From Anaeramoeba flamelloides (lineage: Eukaryota > Metamonada > Anaeramoebidae): 64,000 nt of DNA. Of this stretch, positions 1 to 12,337 are shown in pieces. Each line of letters begins with the position of its first letter. Position 1 is the stretch's first letter. The position numbers and the translations under genes were made by a program. The stretch lies in contig JANTQA010000023.1 in NCBI GenBank assembly GCA_027625915.1, positions 6,138,001 to 6,202,000 on the forward strand, read 5' to 3'. The notes below the pieces were generated by a model. It had not been told where the DNA came from. It saw nothing but the letters and a program-made list of their open reading frames with translations, and ran no database searches.

Positions 1-2319
1 TACAAACGAACGGTAAATATGCTTGACCCTTGCCTGCCTTCCTCGATACCTTTGTTCAACAATTTTGACAGTGTCATTCGTATGTATTGGCTGATTGGCC
101 ATATCAACACAGATACCGCCACGTCGGTTCCGTTTTTGTCCCATTTCGGCAAGCTTGATCGATCTCACATTTCCCAAATTATCCATCACCTTGAAGGAAT
201 CTGTTTCAACCTTGGTAATTACACCGACTGTCTGGGCATCTAAATCTACCAAATCAAACATTGAATATTGGCCGAGTGTATCGGTACCTGAGGAAATTTG
301 CTTTGTAATTTGAATATCGTTTATAAACACCTTCACCTCTTCGTCAGAAGAATCACTGAAAAAAATGGCATATTCGCCGTCTATTGCTAAAATGATCCCA
401 GTTTCTCCTTTTCTTGCCCCATCTATGACCTTGATTTGAGTTCCCAAGTCAAAATGCTTGCTTAGTTGAGAAATTGGGACCGGCAATAAGTCAGTTAGTA
501 ATTTATGATCCGGCTTTATAAAGACATTTTCATCCTCAACATATTCAACTGTACCTAATAAATTTCGTAGATCGCCGTCAATGACCCTAATCTTGTCTCC
601 CTTTTCAAAAGTCTTTTTACGGTTACCCAGTAACGGCCCAAGCATTTTAATTGGATCCGTTTCTTCTTTATTTTTCCCAGAACCACCGGAGAGCCTTCTA
701 ATACCACGGAGGTTTCCCTCGTCTTCCTTGTCATAATTATCGTCATCTTCGTCCATGGAATCATCGCTTAGGGAATCTTCGTCTCCACTCAAATTTTCCA
801 AATCATCATCTAAATAATTCCCATTAATGTCCTTTGTTTTTAATCTTTTTTGTCTTCTTCTTTGTCTCCTCTTTTTTTTTATTTTTGTTATTCTCTTGTA
901 AAATTGCTCTGAACTGCTCAATTTCTTCAATTCTTGGCTTAACATCTGCTAAAGAAACAGATTTAATGCTCATTTTTTTTATACAAATAGCCATCTTTAA
1001 ACCAATTACCATTCCAAATATGATATTCGTCATACCCATCGAGCTTGGATTCCACAATCCCATTCAGTGAAAGGATTTCATTGGCATCAAATGCCTTCTG
1101 CTGTGGTCTCCCTTGTCTTTTTTTCCTTTTCCTCCCCCCTGAATTATTGTTATTATCCTCATTGCTTTGCTGGTTACCTCCAAATTCGTCAGAGGTTACA
1201 GTGTTTTCTTTCGACTTGCTATTGAGATCGTTGTCAGTTAATTTCGACAGATCGATTCTTGGAATTAATTTAACTTTAACGTGTGTGCCATTAATATCTG
1301 GTACAACGACCTGTGCCAGATCTCCTTTATAAAGACCTCGTTTGATTCGGACCCAATTCCCCTTTTTTGATAACTGTCAATTTTTTGCTTTACAGTGACA
1401 ACTGTTACCATTTCTTCAATTGGCACCAACGCCAACTTGAAATGGTTGATAAACGTCATCCCCTGTATTGCTTCCTGGACATGCGATTCCCGAGTTGCTT
1501 CAACATAAACGTACCCCTTTAGGCTGCTTAGGCAAAGCGCAGACTTGATTAAAAGTGGGTTTTTCGTGTCCTGTAAATTAAACGATTTTTTGCATTAGCT
1601 CGGTGACAATGCTCCACTCCTTGCCCGGTTTACATTTGATAACCCACATTCTTGGATCATTTACCGTTGGCAACAACGATCGTTGGTTGATTTTGTCCAG
1701 CCTTCCGCTGCCCATGTAATGTGATGACTGTGAAGATCTGATCCGCTCATCTCTTGCTTCCTTCATATAATTCCCAAACCTCGACTCATACTCTTCCTTT
1801 AACTCGTCTTCGTTCTTGTTTTCAAGTCTGTTAATGTAAGAATCAAATGCAGTGGTACGTTGCGATTCTCTTAACATCGATGAAGAACCAGTTCCTTCTC
1901 CTCTTCTTTTTCTTTTTTCGTCACCCCTTTGGTAAGGATCAAAGTCTTCATCATTTTCTTCGTCAAAGTCGCCTTCAAGGGCCTCGTCGTCTTGAAGAGT
2001 GACAGACCTTTTTAGATCTTCTTAAACTACCTTTTCCCTTTTTCTTTCCTTTTTTTGATTTGCTTTGTAAATATTCTTCTTCAAACTCATCTTCTTCGTC
2101 GTCGTCCTCAGATGCTATGTCATCTAAAAGAAAAGACGCTGTGCTTTTCTTATGTTTTTTTCTTTTTTTGTTATTTTTTTTGGATTTCTTGGAATATTCT
2201 TCATCAGAATCTTCAGATGCAATGAAATTTTCTAAACCACCGTTTTTGTATGGATTAGATTCTTCTCCAGAAGACCCTTCATAACTACTTCCACTCTCAC
2301 TGTCTTGAGCGTTAGACAT
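1..2319 (-). CDS. SPT5: Transcription elongation factor SPT5 (partial, frame-broken)
   Basis: SPT5 binds SPT4 and RNA polymerase II and controls elongation and pausing. The start is the ATG at 2319, followed by an acidic, Ser-rich and Lys-rich N-terminus. The NGN domain lies at about 1700-1460 (LPTVNDPRMWVIKCKPG, then IKSALCLSSLKGYVYVEA). The first KOW block follows at about 1360-1260 (NWVRIKRGLYKGDLAQV), and further KOW segments at 620-1, including VEQRYRGRQARVKHIYRSFV at the left edge. The C-terminal part lies outside the window. From about 850 to 1 the frame is open without interruption. Upstream, the homology moves between frames at least five times: near 2010-2030, at the T6 runs 1586-1591 and 1373-1378, at the T8 run 973-980, and near the T9 run 872-880. 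Protein similarity continues on both sides of each break. I therefore read them as one-base errors or recent indels in homopolymers rather than introns. The identification is firm; the exact protein is not. Confidence 0.9.
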
Positions 2320-4963
2320 TTTTTTTTTTTTGATGATTTATTTTGTAAAGAGGAAAAGACAAAAGAAATTAAATAAAAATATTAAAAAAAAAATCAAAAA
2401 ATGATTTTCAAATTGGGTTTTCAGGGTTTGTCTTTATTTGGAATAAGAGGAAATTGGGCTTTCGAGGGAGAAATTTTTTCAGATTTTGTACCTTGAGAGT
2501 ATTCTTACTTTGGAATCTTTTGACGGAAAAATGGTTTTTTATTGTTATTTTGAATAAGTTTGATTTTGTAAGATTCAGAAATTTTTTTTTACGGTAAATC
2601 CAAGAGTTAGTTTTGCTGGAAACTTTTGAGTTATGAGTAGAGAACAATTAAAGTTTAAAGATTTAATTTATTTTATCAATTCGATGAAAAAAGTAGTGAT
2701 TTTTTTATTATTATCCAAATTTAATCCTTTTTCAATAACTTTTTAAATAATTGTGAATTCATTCAAAATATGAAAGAAATGATCGTCTCGTTAAAGATAT
2801 TTTCTTTCATTTCTTAAAAGTTAAGAGATTTTTCAAAACTAATCCTTCAATGATTGGAAATAATTTGACTTTTTTCTTGGTTCCAGTCAGAAAAATGAAA
2901 AATTTTTCACAAAAAGAAGGAATAAGATAAATATATCTAAGAAAATGGTATTGGTACTTTTAAGATTTTAGTGTCTGCCAAAGAGAAGTCTTAAATTCAA
3001 GTTTGTTGTTATTGAAGGTAAATCTTATGAATGATGATTAGTTCAAACTTCTTTCCAATTTTGATAAGTAATATGGTACTAAAAAAAGATCATATCAATT
3101 AGAAATGATATCTTATATGTTAAAACAACCCAAAGAATTTTAAACTTCATTCTATATTTTAGAGATAAATTTGAAGGTTGAAACAACACTTTTCAGACTT
3201 CAGTGGTGACAATATATTTCTTTAATATGTCTTGAAATTTTGATTAATATCTAAAAAATGATTATTTTCTTTATACAAATTAAATAATTAACTCAAGATA
3301 TTCAATTAAACTATTATTTTCGCATTTGAAAATAAATTAAAAATACAACTAGTATTAGATAAAGTAAACTAAAAAATCAATCTTTTGGTTTTTATGCTAA
3401 TAATTATTAACTAAATCCTGATATTTAAAAATTTTAAAAAATAGTTATTTAGAAAAGTTCGAAATATAATTTGGAAAAAGTTCGAATGATTGTATTTTGG
3501 TTTTCTATCTCTAGATTTTGAAAAGGAATTAAAAAAAAAAATCAAAATTAGATAATTTTTGAATTGTGATCCTTAGTTAAAAAATCTAATAAATTTATTG
3601 GTTGATACTTATTAATATATGATTGTTTTTAACATATTAAACTATTTGAACGAATCCCAATTCTAATACATTTTTCATTTTAGATGAATTACAGACCAAT
3701 TTTAACTAATTCATTTTGTTATTTTTTTATTTTAAGAGAAAATTAGTATCCCAACAAATTATTATATCTATTTGAAGTTTTCTGGTACGAATTAAGTATA
3801 CTAAAATTTAAGAAAAAGAAAATTTTTTAAAAAAACTTTAAATTTATATAGAGACGTTAAGAAATTTATTTCGTTATTAATCTCATATAAAAATTTAAAT
3901 TATAATAAAATGTTGAAAATATTATTTGATAGAGTTCTTACCTAATGGTATATTTTGTCAATCTTGATAATTAAAAACTAATTGGGATATTTTCTGATAA
4001 TTTATTTTTGATTATATTAATTTTTTGAAATTATTCAAATGTAAAATTTTATTATTAGAAGAATAATTCAAAATATAATAATTGTATTTATTATTAATAA
4101 AAATTATTCAATTTTATTAATTTTTTAAAAAAATAAATTAAAAAAAAAGTTAATAATGTGGAATTTATTTATATTTTTTTCAGACAAAATTTCTATAAAT
4201 ATAGTATGAAGAGATATATGAAATTTATTTTTTTTATATTATTATTCAAAGTTGAATTGGAATAATTTTCAAAAATATCAGTTCATGAGGTAAAAAAAAA
4301 TTATTTAGGGAAAAATAATTCAAAAAGAAAAATAAAATCCAAGAAGTTTTTATTTAAAACTATTGGATTAAAAGTTTAAATAATTCTTTATTCTATACAA
4401 TAAATTATTACCTGTGATTTTTTAAAAATATATAAAAATAAATTTAGATATTATTGATAGATAATAGAATAACATCTTTAAAAGTAAAAAATATTTTTTA
4501 GATTTTGTAATAAGTTGTAGATAAAGAGCATTTAACCATTTAAAATTTCATTTATCTTTAAAATAAATCATGTTTAATAATTTTTGAAAATAAATATTTT
4601 ATTTCATTGTATATTTTATTATATATATCTTTTTCTAATTATTAATACCGAATAAGTATAAAATTTAAAATAATATTATTAGCATTTTTCGTGTTAAAAG
4701 TATGATTAATTAGGTGTTTGATTGAGTTTTGTTGTTTTAATATATTCATTTTTTGTAAAAATTTATTTTAAATGAATTATAAAAAAGTAATAATATAATT
4801 TTATTGTATCTAAAATTATAAATTAAAATATTTTAATTTAAATATTAATTTTTTGAATAATTGGATTGATTTTGTGATTTTGATTTTGTTTAAAGCTTTT
4901 TTTTTGTTAGAAAAATTTTGAAATAATGATTTTTTTTTTTAAATAATTAAGAAATAAAAAAAA
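2320..4963. other. AT-rich intergenic region upstream of SPT5
   Basis: This stretch is A/T-rich with many homopolymers. I see no convincing gene. Open frames at 2401-2502 (+) and 2408-2647 (-) lie in a slightly more GC-rich patch next to the SPT5 start, but match nothing I recognise. The SPT5 promoter must lie in the first few hundred bases. Confidence 0.5.
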
Positions 4964-5084
4964 GTATTCAGCACCAAGTGTTCGCGAGAGGTTCCCCATC
5001 TCACTAACTAACTTAGCCCTCAATTCGTTGATCTTCTGGGTTCGGAATGTGTCCAGGATTATTAAATTGGGTATGGCCGAATAC
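4964..5084 (-). rRNA. 5S ribosomal RNA, copy 1
   Basis: The minus strand reads GTATTCGGCCATACCC... and ends in ...TGGTGCTGAATAC. This is the canonical 5S layout of 121 nt: the terminal helix GTATTC/GAATAC pairs perfectly, and the conserved GGCCATACC start and GATGGGGAACC-type internal region (Pol III internal control region) are present. A T run directly downstream (minus strand, 4963-4955) is the expected Pol III terminator. It differs from copy 2 (60533-60653) at three positions, all in the interior. There is no neighbouring rRNA operon or 5S array. Confidence 0.95.
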
Positions 5085-5769
5085 ATTAATTGAAAAGCAT
5101 TAGTTTAATTTTATAACTATTATTTTAATAATTTATTTTTTTTTATAAATTAAAAATTTATATCTCAACGAATTATACTTTTCATATCGAAATTATAAAT
5201 TTTAGAATATTAGTTTTTGATAACAAACAATAGACACAACATTTTTACAGTTTATTTTTGGAATATCTATTAAAATAATAATTTTATTATTTGAATATTT
5301 TAAAAGATAATGTTTACAAAAAAAAAAAAAAAAATTTTTTTTCCAAAAAAGAATGTGTATTTAATCATTTAAACCCAAATATTTAAACAAACCCGTCACC
5401 AAATAAATTAAAAAAAATTTTAAGTCGAAGATTTGCTTTGAAAAATAATTAAATCATAAAAAGTAGTAGAAAAATGTAAAATGTTGAAAAAATATTTTAC
5501 AAACTATTTTTTTATTGTAAACTTTTTGACAATTTTTTAATTCTAAAATTTTTTTTTAATGATAATTTTTGATAAATTCTAAAACTTCATATCTTTTCAT
5601 AACAATTCAAAAACAAAAAACAAATATTTCAAAGTCAATTAATATATCTTGGGTGCTAATATATATATAATTATATATGAATCCCCAATAATTTGTAATT
5701 TATTATAATTTAAAGTTTCTTTTTAAAAGGTAATAAATTAAAATAATTATCTAAAAAAAAAAAAAAAAA
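5085..5769. other. AT-rich spacer between 5S and the NBAS-like gene
   Basis: No gene is seen. The segment has long A and T tracts and short TA repeats near 5658-5680. Confidence 0.5.
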
Positions 5770-8700
5770 TTAATTTAGCGATTCTTGTATTTGTTTGAGC
5801 CCCTTTACCCAATTAATAAAATCTTCACTTTGTGTTGAATTAGTTGACAGTTTATTGATTCCATAATTGAGCAAACTTTTTTTGGATTTCTACCACAAGT
5901 ATATCCTTTTTTTGCACCAATTGTGATATTTTTAATTAATAAATATAATTGTTTGCAATCCAATCTAGGAATGTATTTTTTGCAGGCATTATAAGAACTA
6001 AGTTGTGTAGATTTTGCTGAGGATTCTGTTAACATTTTCGAAATCAATAACCTTATAACCCAACTTTTCGAAATTTCAATTTCTGTTATGATATTAATTT
6101 TCGAAAGTAAAGAGTTAAAAGTTTTTAAATTTTGAATATTTATTACTTTTTGTATTTCGTTTTCTGGATCCGCAATCAAATTTTTATAATCATGCTCGCT
6201 GACTAATTTACCTAACCTTTTTAATACAAAAATATGGATTTCTAATTTATGGATAACATTTTTTAAAAATTGGATTTTTTTTTCTTGATCTTGATTCTGA
6301 TCATTTTCCTTTTCCTTTCTCTTCTCTGTTTCTATTGTGTTTGATTCTTGTTCTTGATTTAACTCTTCTTTTTCTTTGTCTATTTCTTTTTCATCACCCT
6401 TTGTCGTTTCAATTACTCCCTTTTCTGTTTTCATATTTTCTTTTTTATTTTCATCTTGGTTATCATTTATAGTCAATTTTGATAAAACATATTTTTCGCA
6501 CTTTAATAATAATCCAAAATATAAATTTAACCGTTTATGTGAAGTACCTTTAATTTTTGAAAAAACGTTTGATAGCATTTCTTTAGTTTGAATTGGATCT
6601 TCTAACAATTTATCATTCCATTTTTGAATAAATTTAGCGAGAGAAGATGAACTGAATTTTGAATGAGAAGATAAAAATGCTGTTTCTAAAAAAATAAATA
6701 ATATTTTGTTTTGTAAATTCCATTTGGAAGCAAAACTCATAAAATCATCAAAATGAATTTTTTCAATATCCCGAGAAATTTCTAATAATAATTTCGTTCT
6801 GTAATCCTGTTGAGTTGCAAATTTTTTTATTTTTATATTTAATTTAATTGGTGCAAATTTTAAAACTTTTTTTACATTTAATTAAATCATTTTCATAATC
6901 ATCATAATTTTTTGATTTTATTTAAAAATTTCTCAATTTGAATTTTTAAATTTTCATTTATAATATTTTTTCTTAATTTGGTTATTAAATTCTTGAATTA
7001 CAATATTTTGTAATTTTAAATTATTAACCAAAAAAATAATCCGTAATTTTTTTTTATTTATATTTAATAATAGAATTGAATTGATATAACAAAATTTTTT
7101 TTCCAAAATTTAATAATTGATTAGTTTTTGTCAAATTAATATTTTCATTATAAATTATTGAATCCAAAATTTTAAAAGACGTTTCAATTTCTTTTGGAAT
7201 AAATAATAAAGAAACCCCTAATGAAAGATCTTCTTCTAAAGTATTTAAACAAATATATTCAAATACTTTTTTTATGTTTATTTGGTGATCTAAATGATAA
7301 TAATCAATGATTATTGATAAAAGTTCCATTGATGATGAAATTGGAATTTTTTTATTTATATTCAAATTTAAGATATTTTGATTTGTTGAAGTCTTCATTG
7401 TCAAATCAGATTGGGTTGTGGAAGAAGATTTGGAAGTAGAAGAAGTTGTATCATTGATATTATTTTTCAAAAAATTAAAATCTAACCAAACATTTTCAAT
7501 ATATTCTTTAATTATTAGTTTTTCATTTGAAATTTCGATTGGATTTTCAAATTTAATTTTAGATTTTGATTCTAATTCTAATAATTTTAAAATGGACAAA
7601 CCCTTATTAATAAATTGAATGTCTTCGCAATAAGTAAGCAAATTAGTAATTAAATCTATTTTTAAATTTATTCTTAATTTTTGTTTGGATTCATTAATAA
7701 TTTGAAAATATAATGGCCAAATGAATGAAAATTTATGCTTTGATAAATTTAAACACATTTTTGAAGCTAAATGGTAAGATCCTAAGCTACATGCTCTTTC
7801 AATAAAAAATTTTTTTACTCGGACTTGATCCTCGATCTTGGTTAAGGATAATAATTTGGATAATTCTAAAACTTCACTTCTTTTTTGTTTAACACTGTTT
7901 AGTTTTGATACAATATTTTTGATCAATTCTAATTTCTTTTCATGCTGCCGAACTGTAATTGGCAATAAATCAGTAAAGCCAAATGCCTCATGTAAAATTT
8001 GAATAGCCTTAATTAAATTTTTTTGCTCATTAATTAATTCAGCAAGTTTTTCCTCTTTTTCATTCCCCCTTTCCGTTTGTTTTCCCGTTTCATTATTTTT
8101 ATCTTCATTTAGATTTTTATCTAATAAAAGTTTAATGCACACTTGGGAAAAATCCAATTTTTTATCGTGAAATGTTTTGGATAAATTAAAAAAATGAATT
8201 GATACATTCAAAATAATTTTTTTAATTTGATATTTGGATAAAATATTTTTTTTTTTAAAATATTTTTCAGCTAGTATAAATTCTGCACTAGATAATAAAC
8301 TTTTTAAAAAATATTTATAAAGTTCATCTTTAGAGATCAAATTTTTGAATAAATTTTCTTGTAATTTTTTCAAATTTTCAAATAATTGATCCCATTGCTT
8401 TCTTGAATATCGTTTAGGATTTTTAATATTATTTTTATTTGACATTGTATCTGGATTTAATTCAATGGGTATTTTAACGAGTGTTGAAATTAATTCTTTT
8501 GCCTTTTCTTTTTGTAATTGTAAATCAATTTTATTGGAAAAATTTTTTTTAAAATATTTTAAATTTTTTTTAATTCCAAAAGCATTTAGGATTTCAATTG
8601 TTTGTAAATGAATAAAAAATAAATTAAGTTTTAATGATCTTTCTTTGGATAAATTCTCATTATAATCATTTTTGAATAAATTTAAAATCCTGATTAGATC

Positions 8701-11535
8701 TTGGCATTTCCTATTATAATCATCAACATTATAAATACACTCAAGAGTAATATCGAATAATTGCTCATCATTTTGAATAATTCTTAATCCCTTATCAAGA
8801 GTTAAAGAGCTATGGTAAATAATTGAATTTACCTTTTGTATATATTTGGGTTTTTTTGACCAATTTATCATAAATTGAAACAGTTCTTCAATCGACTCTT
8901 CAATTAACGGTTTAAATACTTTTAAATCTCGAATTAAATTTTTTTGTTTACTATTTGTTAGGATTAACTTCCTTTTTTCTTGGTTTGGAATATCATTTAG
9001 CCACCCTTCAAATGTTAATTCCTCATACGCATAATCATAAACTAAAATATTTAATTGTGATAATTGTTCAAAATAACTTTTAAGTTTATTAATCCCTAAT
9101 TCCATACCAATCGACAATAAATTTAAACAATTATTTAACATCCCGACATTATTATCTATTTCAATTGATTTTTTTAAAAACCAATTGAAAATTTGTTCAT
9201 TATCAGGATCTAAAAAATTGAATAAATTTCTATATTTATTAATTTCAATAGTTTCGGGAATTTCATCTAAAATTTGAGTAAAATTTGTTTTTAATTCTTC
9301 TGAATAGTTCTCAAACATTAAATATAATTTTGAAAATTCCATTTTTTTACTATAATTCAAACAAAGATCTAAAATTGAAGTATCACGAAATTTGGTAAAT
9401 CCAAGTGCGGAATATTTTAATTTTGAATTAATGGAAATCATCTTACAAAACACTTGAAATTTTTTACAAATTTTGTAAATTTCTTGATATAAATTATTAA
9501 ATTCTTGAATTTCATCTAGCCTATCATTTTTTTCATTTTCTTTTTCCCTTTCATTTTTATTTTCATTTTTATTTTCATTTTCATTTTCCTTTTCTTTTTC
9601 ATTTTCATTTTCCTTTTCTTTTTCCTTTTCTTTATCATCTTTTTCTTTTTCTTTATCATTTTCTTTTATATTTACATTTTCTTTTTCTTGATCATTTTCA
9701 TTTTCATTTTCTTTTTCCATTTCATTTTTCATTTCATTAATTTTTTTCTTTGATAATTCGAAAAAATGTTTCATTGTATTTTTTTTGGAAGATACTCTAG
9801 TTGTACATTGTTCGTATATCCAATGAATGTCAGTAACATTTTGAAAAATTTTTTCAATTAATTTTTTTGGTAATTGATCTACACTAGATTTTTTTTTGTT
9901 AATATTTTCATTATTTCTTTTTTCAAAAAATTCATTCTCATTTTCTTCTTTTTTTAATTCATCTTCGTTTTCGTTTTCCTTTTTAATTTCATTGTTATTA
10001 TCATTACTGTCGTTGAGGTTATTTAATTTTTCTTTTTTTAATAAATGAATTTTCTTTTGCATATTGATTTCCCATATTACTTTATAAAAATAACTTCTTG
10101 GAATATTATGCTTTGAACAAAATTCTAAAGCTAATTCATTATCAAAATCTTGGTTTCTTAAGTTTCTTTCTAAAACAATTTCTGGTTGAATTTTTTTTAA
10201 AGTTGAAATTCGCCAAATTTGATCGCTTTTATTCATTTCAAATATTGGGATAATATTTTTCTGAGTGAAAAAATTATCTAAAATAATTGTAGTTTTTTTT
10301 TCTTGTTCTTTTTGAAAATTGAGATTTGAGTTGATACTTAAGGGAATTTTTTTAATGATTTTCTTGGTTTTTATTGAAAATATAATTATTTTTTCAGATT
10401 TTGAACTTATTTGCAATCCTAAAGTTTCTTCATTAATCCACGTTACATATTTTATTATCCCTGTTCTCTTCTTTGGATTTTTTTCATCATTTTCATTATT
10501 CTTATAAAGCTTTTCGATTGTTAATAAATCAAAAAATTCAATATCTGGTGCAAATGATGTTTTCAAATTTTTGCATTGAAATAAATACACTTTCCCTTCT
10601 TCCATCAACGAGCAAATAAATTCATAATTTGGAGAATGAATAATTTGTGGAGTAATGGTATTAGATTCTGCATTTTCTTGATTCAGGTTAGAGAATAGTT
10701 TTGAGAAAAATTCAAATCTTGATCTTTTAAGGTCATGGTGTGTACAATATATACAAGCAAAATTTGATTTTTCTTTTCCTTTTTCTTTTTCTTTTTCATT
10801 TTTTTTTCCTTTTTCTGTTTCAAGTAAACGCCAAATTGAAAAATTTGGTTTTGCTTCAATATCACAACCACTAATAAATAAAAAGTAATTTAAATTGCAA
10901 TAATAAAAATGAGAAACGGTGTGGTGATACGAAGAAACGATTAATGGCGAACATATTAAATTGTTTATTTTAAAATTTAAAACCTTGGCTTTCTTTTCTT
11001 TTAATTTCAATTCTTCGATTAATAATTGGAAAGTAAATAATAAACCCTCAACAGTTAAGACCAAGATTTGGTATTGATCAACGATCAGATCAAAGTTTGT
11101 AATAAGCAAATTTTCGTTTTTGTTTGTTGTTAGTCTTGTGTGTAATAGGTGCTGGCCATAAATTGACACAAGATGAAGATCTGTGTCATTACCAACAAAA
11201 GTTATGTAATTTGAATCCTTTGTCCATTTAATGTTCAATAAATTTTGCTCTGAAAAGATTCCCAAGATCGGGCTTGAATAATTGTCATCAATACAAAAAA
11301 TTAAGATCGCTTGTGGGTGAAGAACACATAAGTATTTCCCATTTGGAGAAAGCGTCAATGAAGTTCCCGAGCTCGCTAATTCTTCGTTAATGCGACATTT
11401 CTCATACTTTGGTAAGCTCTTTAATTTGAACGTTTGCTTGGGTTCATTTAAGATCGAAATTCTTTTCATATTACTCGTAAGAAGTAATTCAGGGGCCCAC
11501 TCAGAATGCACTTCGTGCTCATAAAGTTCTGTCAT
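5770..11535 (-). CDS. NBAS/Sec39-like Golgi-to-ER tethering protein
   Basis: The main open frame runs from the ATG at 11535 to 7054 (1493 aa). Residues 1-400 resemble the NBAS N-terminal beta-propeller (HSEWAPELLL, then SPNGKYLCVL, IKWTKDSNYITFVG). After an EKEKEN-type low-complexity insert (about 9530-9720) comes a helical Sec39-type region, with ALEFCSKHNIPRSYFYKVIW, FRDTSILDLCLNYSKKMEF and EGWLNDIPNQEKRKLI in the order seen in NBAS. NBAS works with ZW10 and RINT1 at the ER membrane in retrograde vesicle tethering. A second open frame (6740-5805) continues the helical protein with another Glu/Lys insert, and the last residues, in a shifted frame, end at the stop 5770-5772. Between 7053 and 6850 the frame changes about four times at A runs, and once more at 5877-5883. 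These may be indel errors, or the gene may end near 7054 with a separate gene downstream. Assignment to NBAS rests on order and pattern, not on a search. Confidence 0.7.
9530..9725 (-). repeat. Coding low-complexity repeat (EKEKEN-type)
   Basis: Near-tandem six-base units of the TTTTCA/TTTTCC type on the plus strand encode alternating Glu, Lys and Asn inside the NBAS-like protein. The reading frame stays open throughout. Confidence 0.8.
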
Positions 11536-12337
11536 ATTAATTTTTATTCAACAAGAGAAAAAAAAACAATTAGAACAGTAAAACAAAAATAATAAAAAAA
11601 TGAAATCATTCGGGTATGATTTAGTTTTTTTAAAGTTGAATTTCATTCTGTGACATACCTTGGTGCTTTATTACTTGTTCAAGTTTCAATTTAACAGTTT
11701 TGGAAAACAAAGGTAATTTCAAAGTAAGGGTATTGTCATCTTATTGCGGACCATTAACAGTGTTATCACTACAAATTAAGTCCGAAAAAAAATAGTCTAA
11801 TTCAAGAGTTTAAGGTGAAATAATTATTACCATCTTCTATATAATAATGATTACATAAGTTGGTGGTGTTGTACTAAAACTAGATCAACCCAACTGGTTC
11901 ATTGTAAAATTGTTAAAAAAAAATAAAATCAAATAATCCAGAATTATACACATTTTTGAATAATTACCCATTAAATCAATTATTTGAAATTTGAACTCAA
12001 AAAGTTTACATAATTTTATTAATCTTAGTAGAATTAGAGACAACTTTATAAATTCTAAAAAGTTTTTACACTTTATAAAAAAAGATTATTATTTTTAAAA
12101 TGCACTTTTAATAGGTAATTGGGATATATATTTTCTGATAAATTTATGTTTTTATTGTAAAAATATTTGGTTTTTGGTATTTAAAAAAAAAAAAAAAAAA
12201 AAAAAAAGTGTTAATAAAAGTACTTGATTATTTATCTTGATATATTAAATGAAAATTAAAAAAAAATTAATATTAATAAAATATTATATATTTTTTTTTG
12301 TTTTTTTTTAAAGCAATTTTAAAAAAAATATGAACGA
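11536..12337. other. AT-rich intergenic region
   Basis: No gene is seen. It carries the NBAS-like promoter region (near 11536-11700) and a 25-base A run at about 12183-12207. Confidence 0.5.

Noticed and set aside
1579-1591. 13- and 10-base GT...AG segments at two SPT5 frame breaks that would restore frame if removed
   Set aside because: They are far below the other introns here (130 bp and up). A one-base change in the adjacent A run restores an equally long, better-aligned protein, and the other SPT5 breaks have no such segment.
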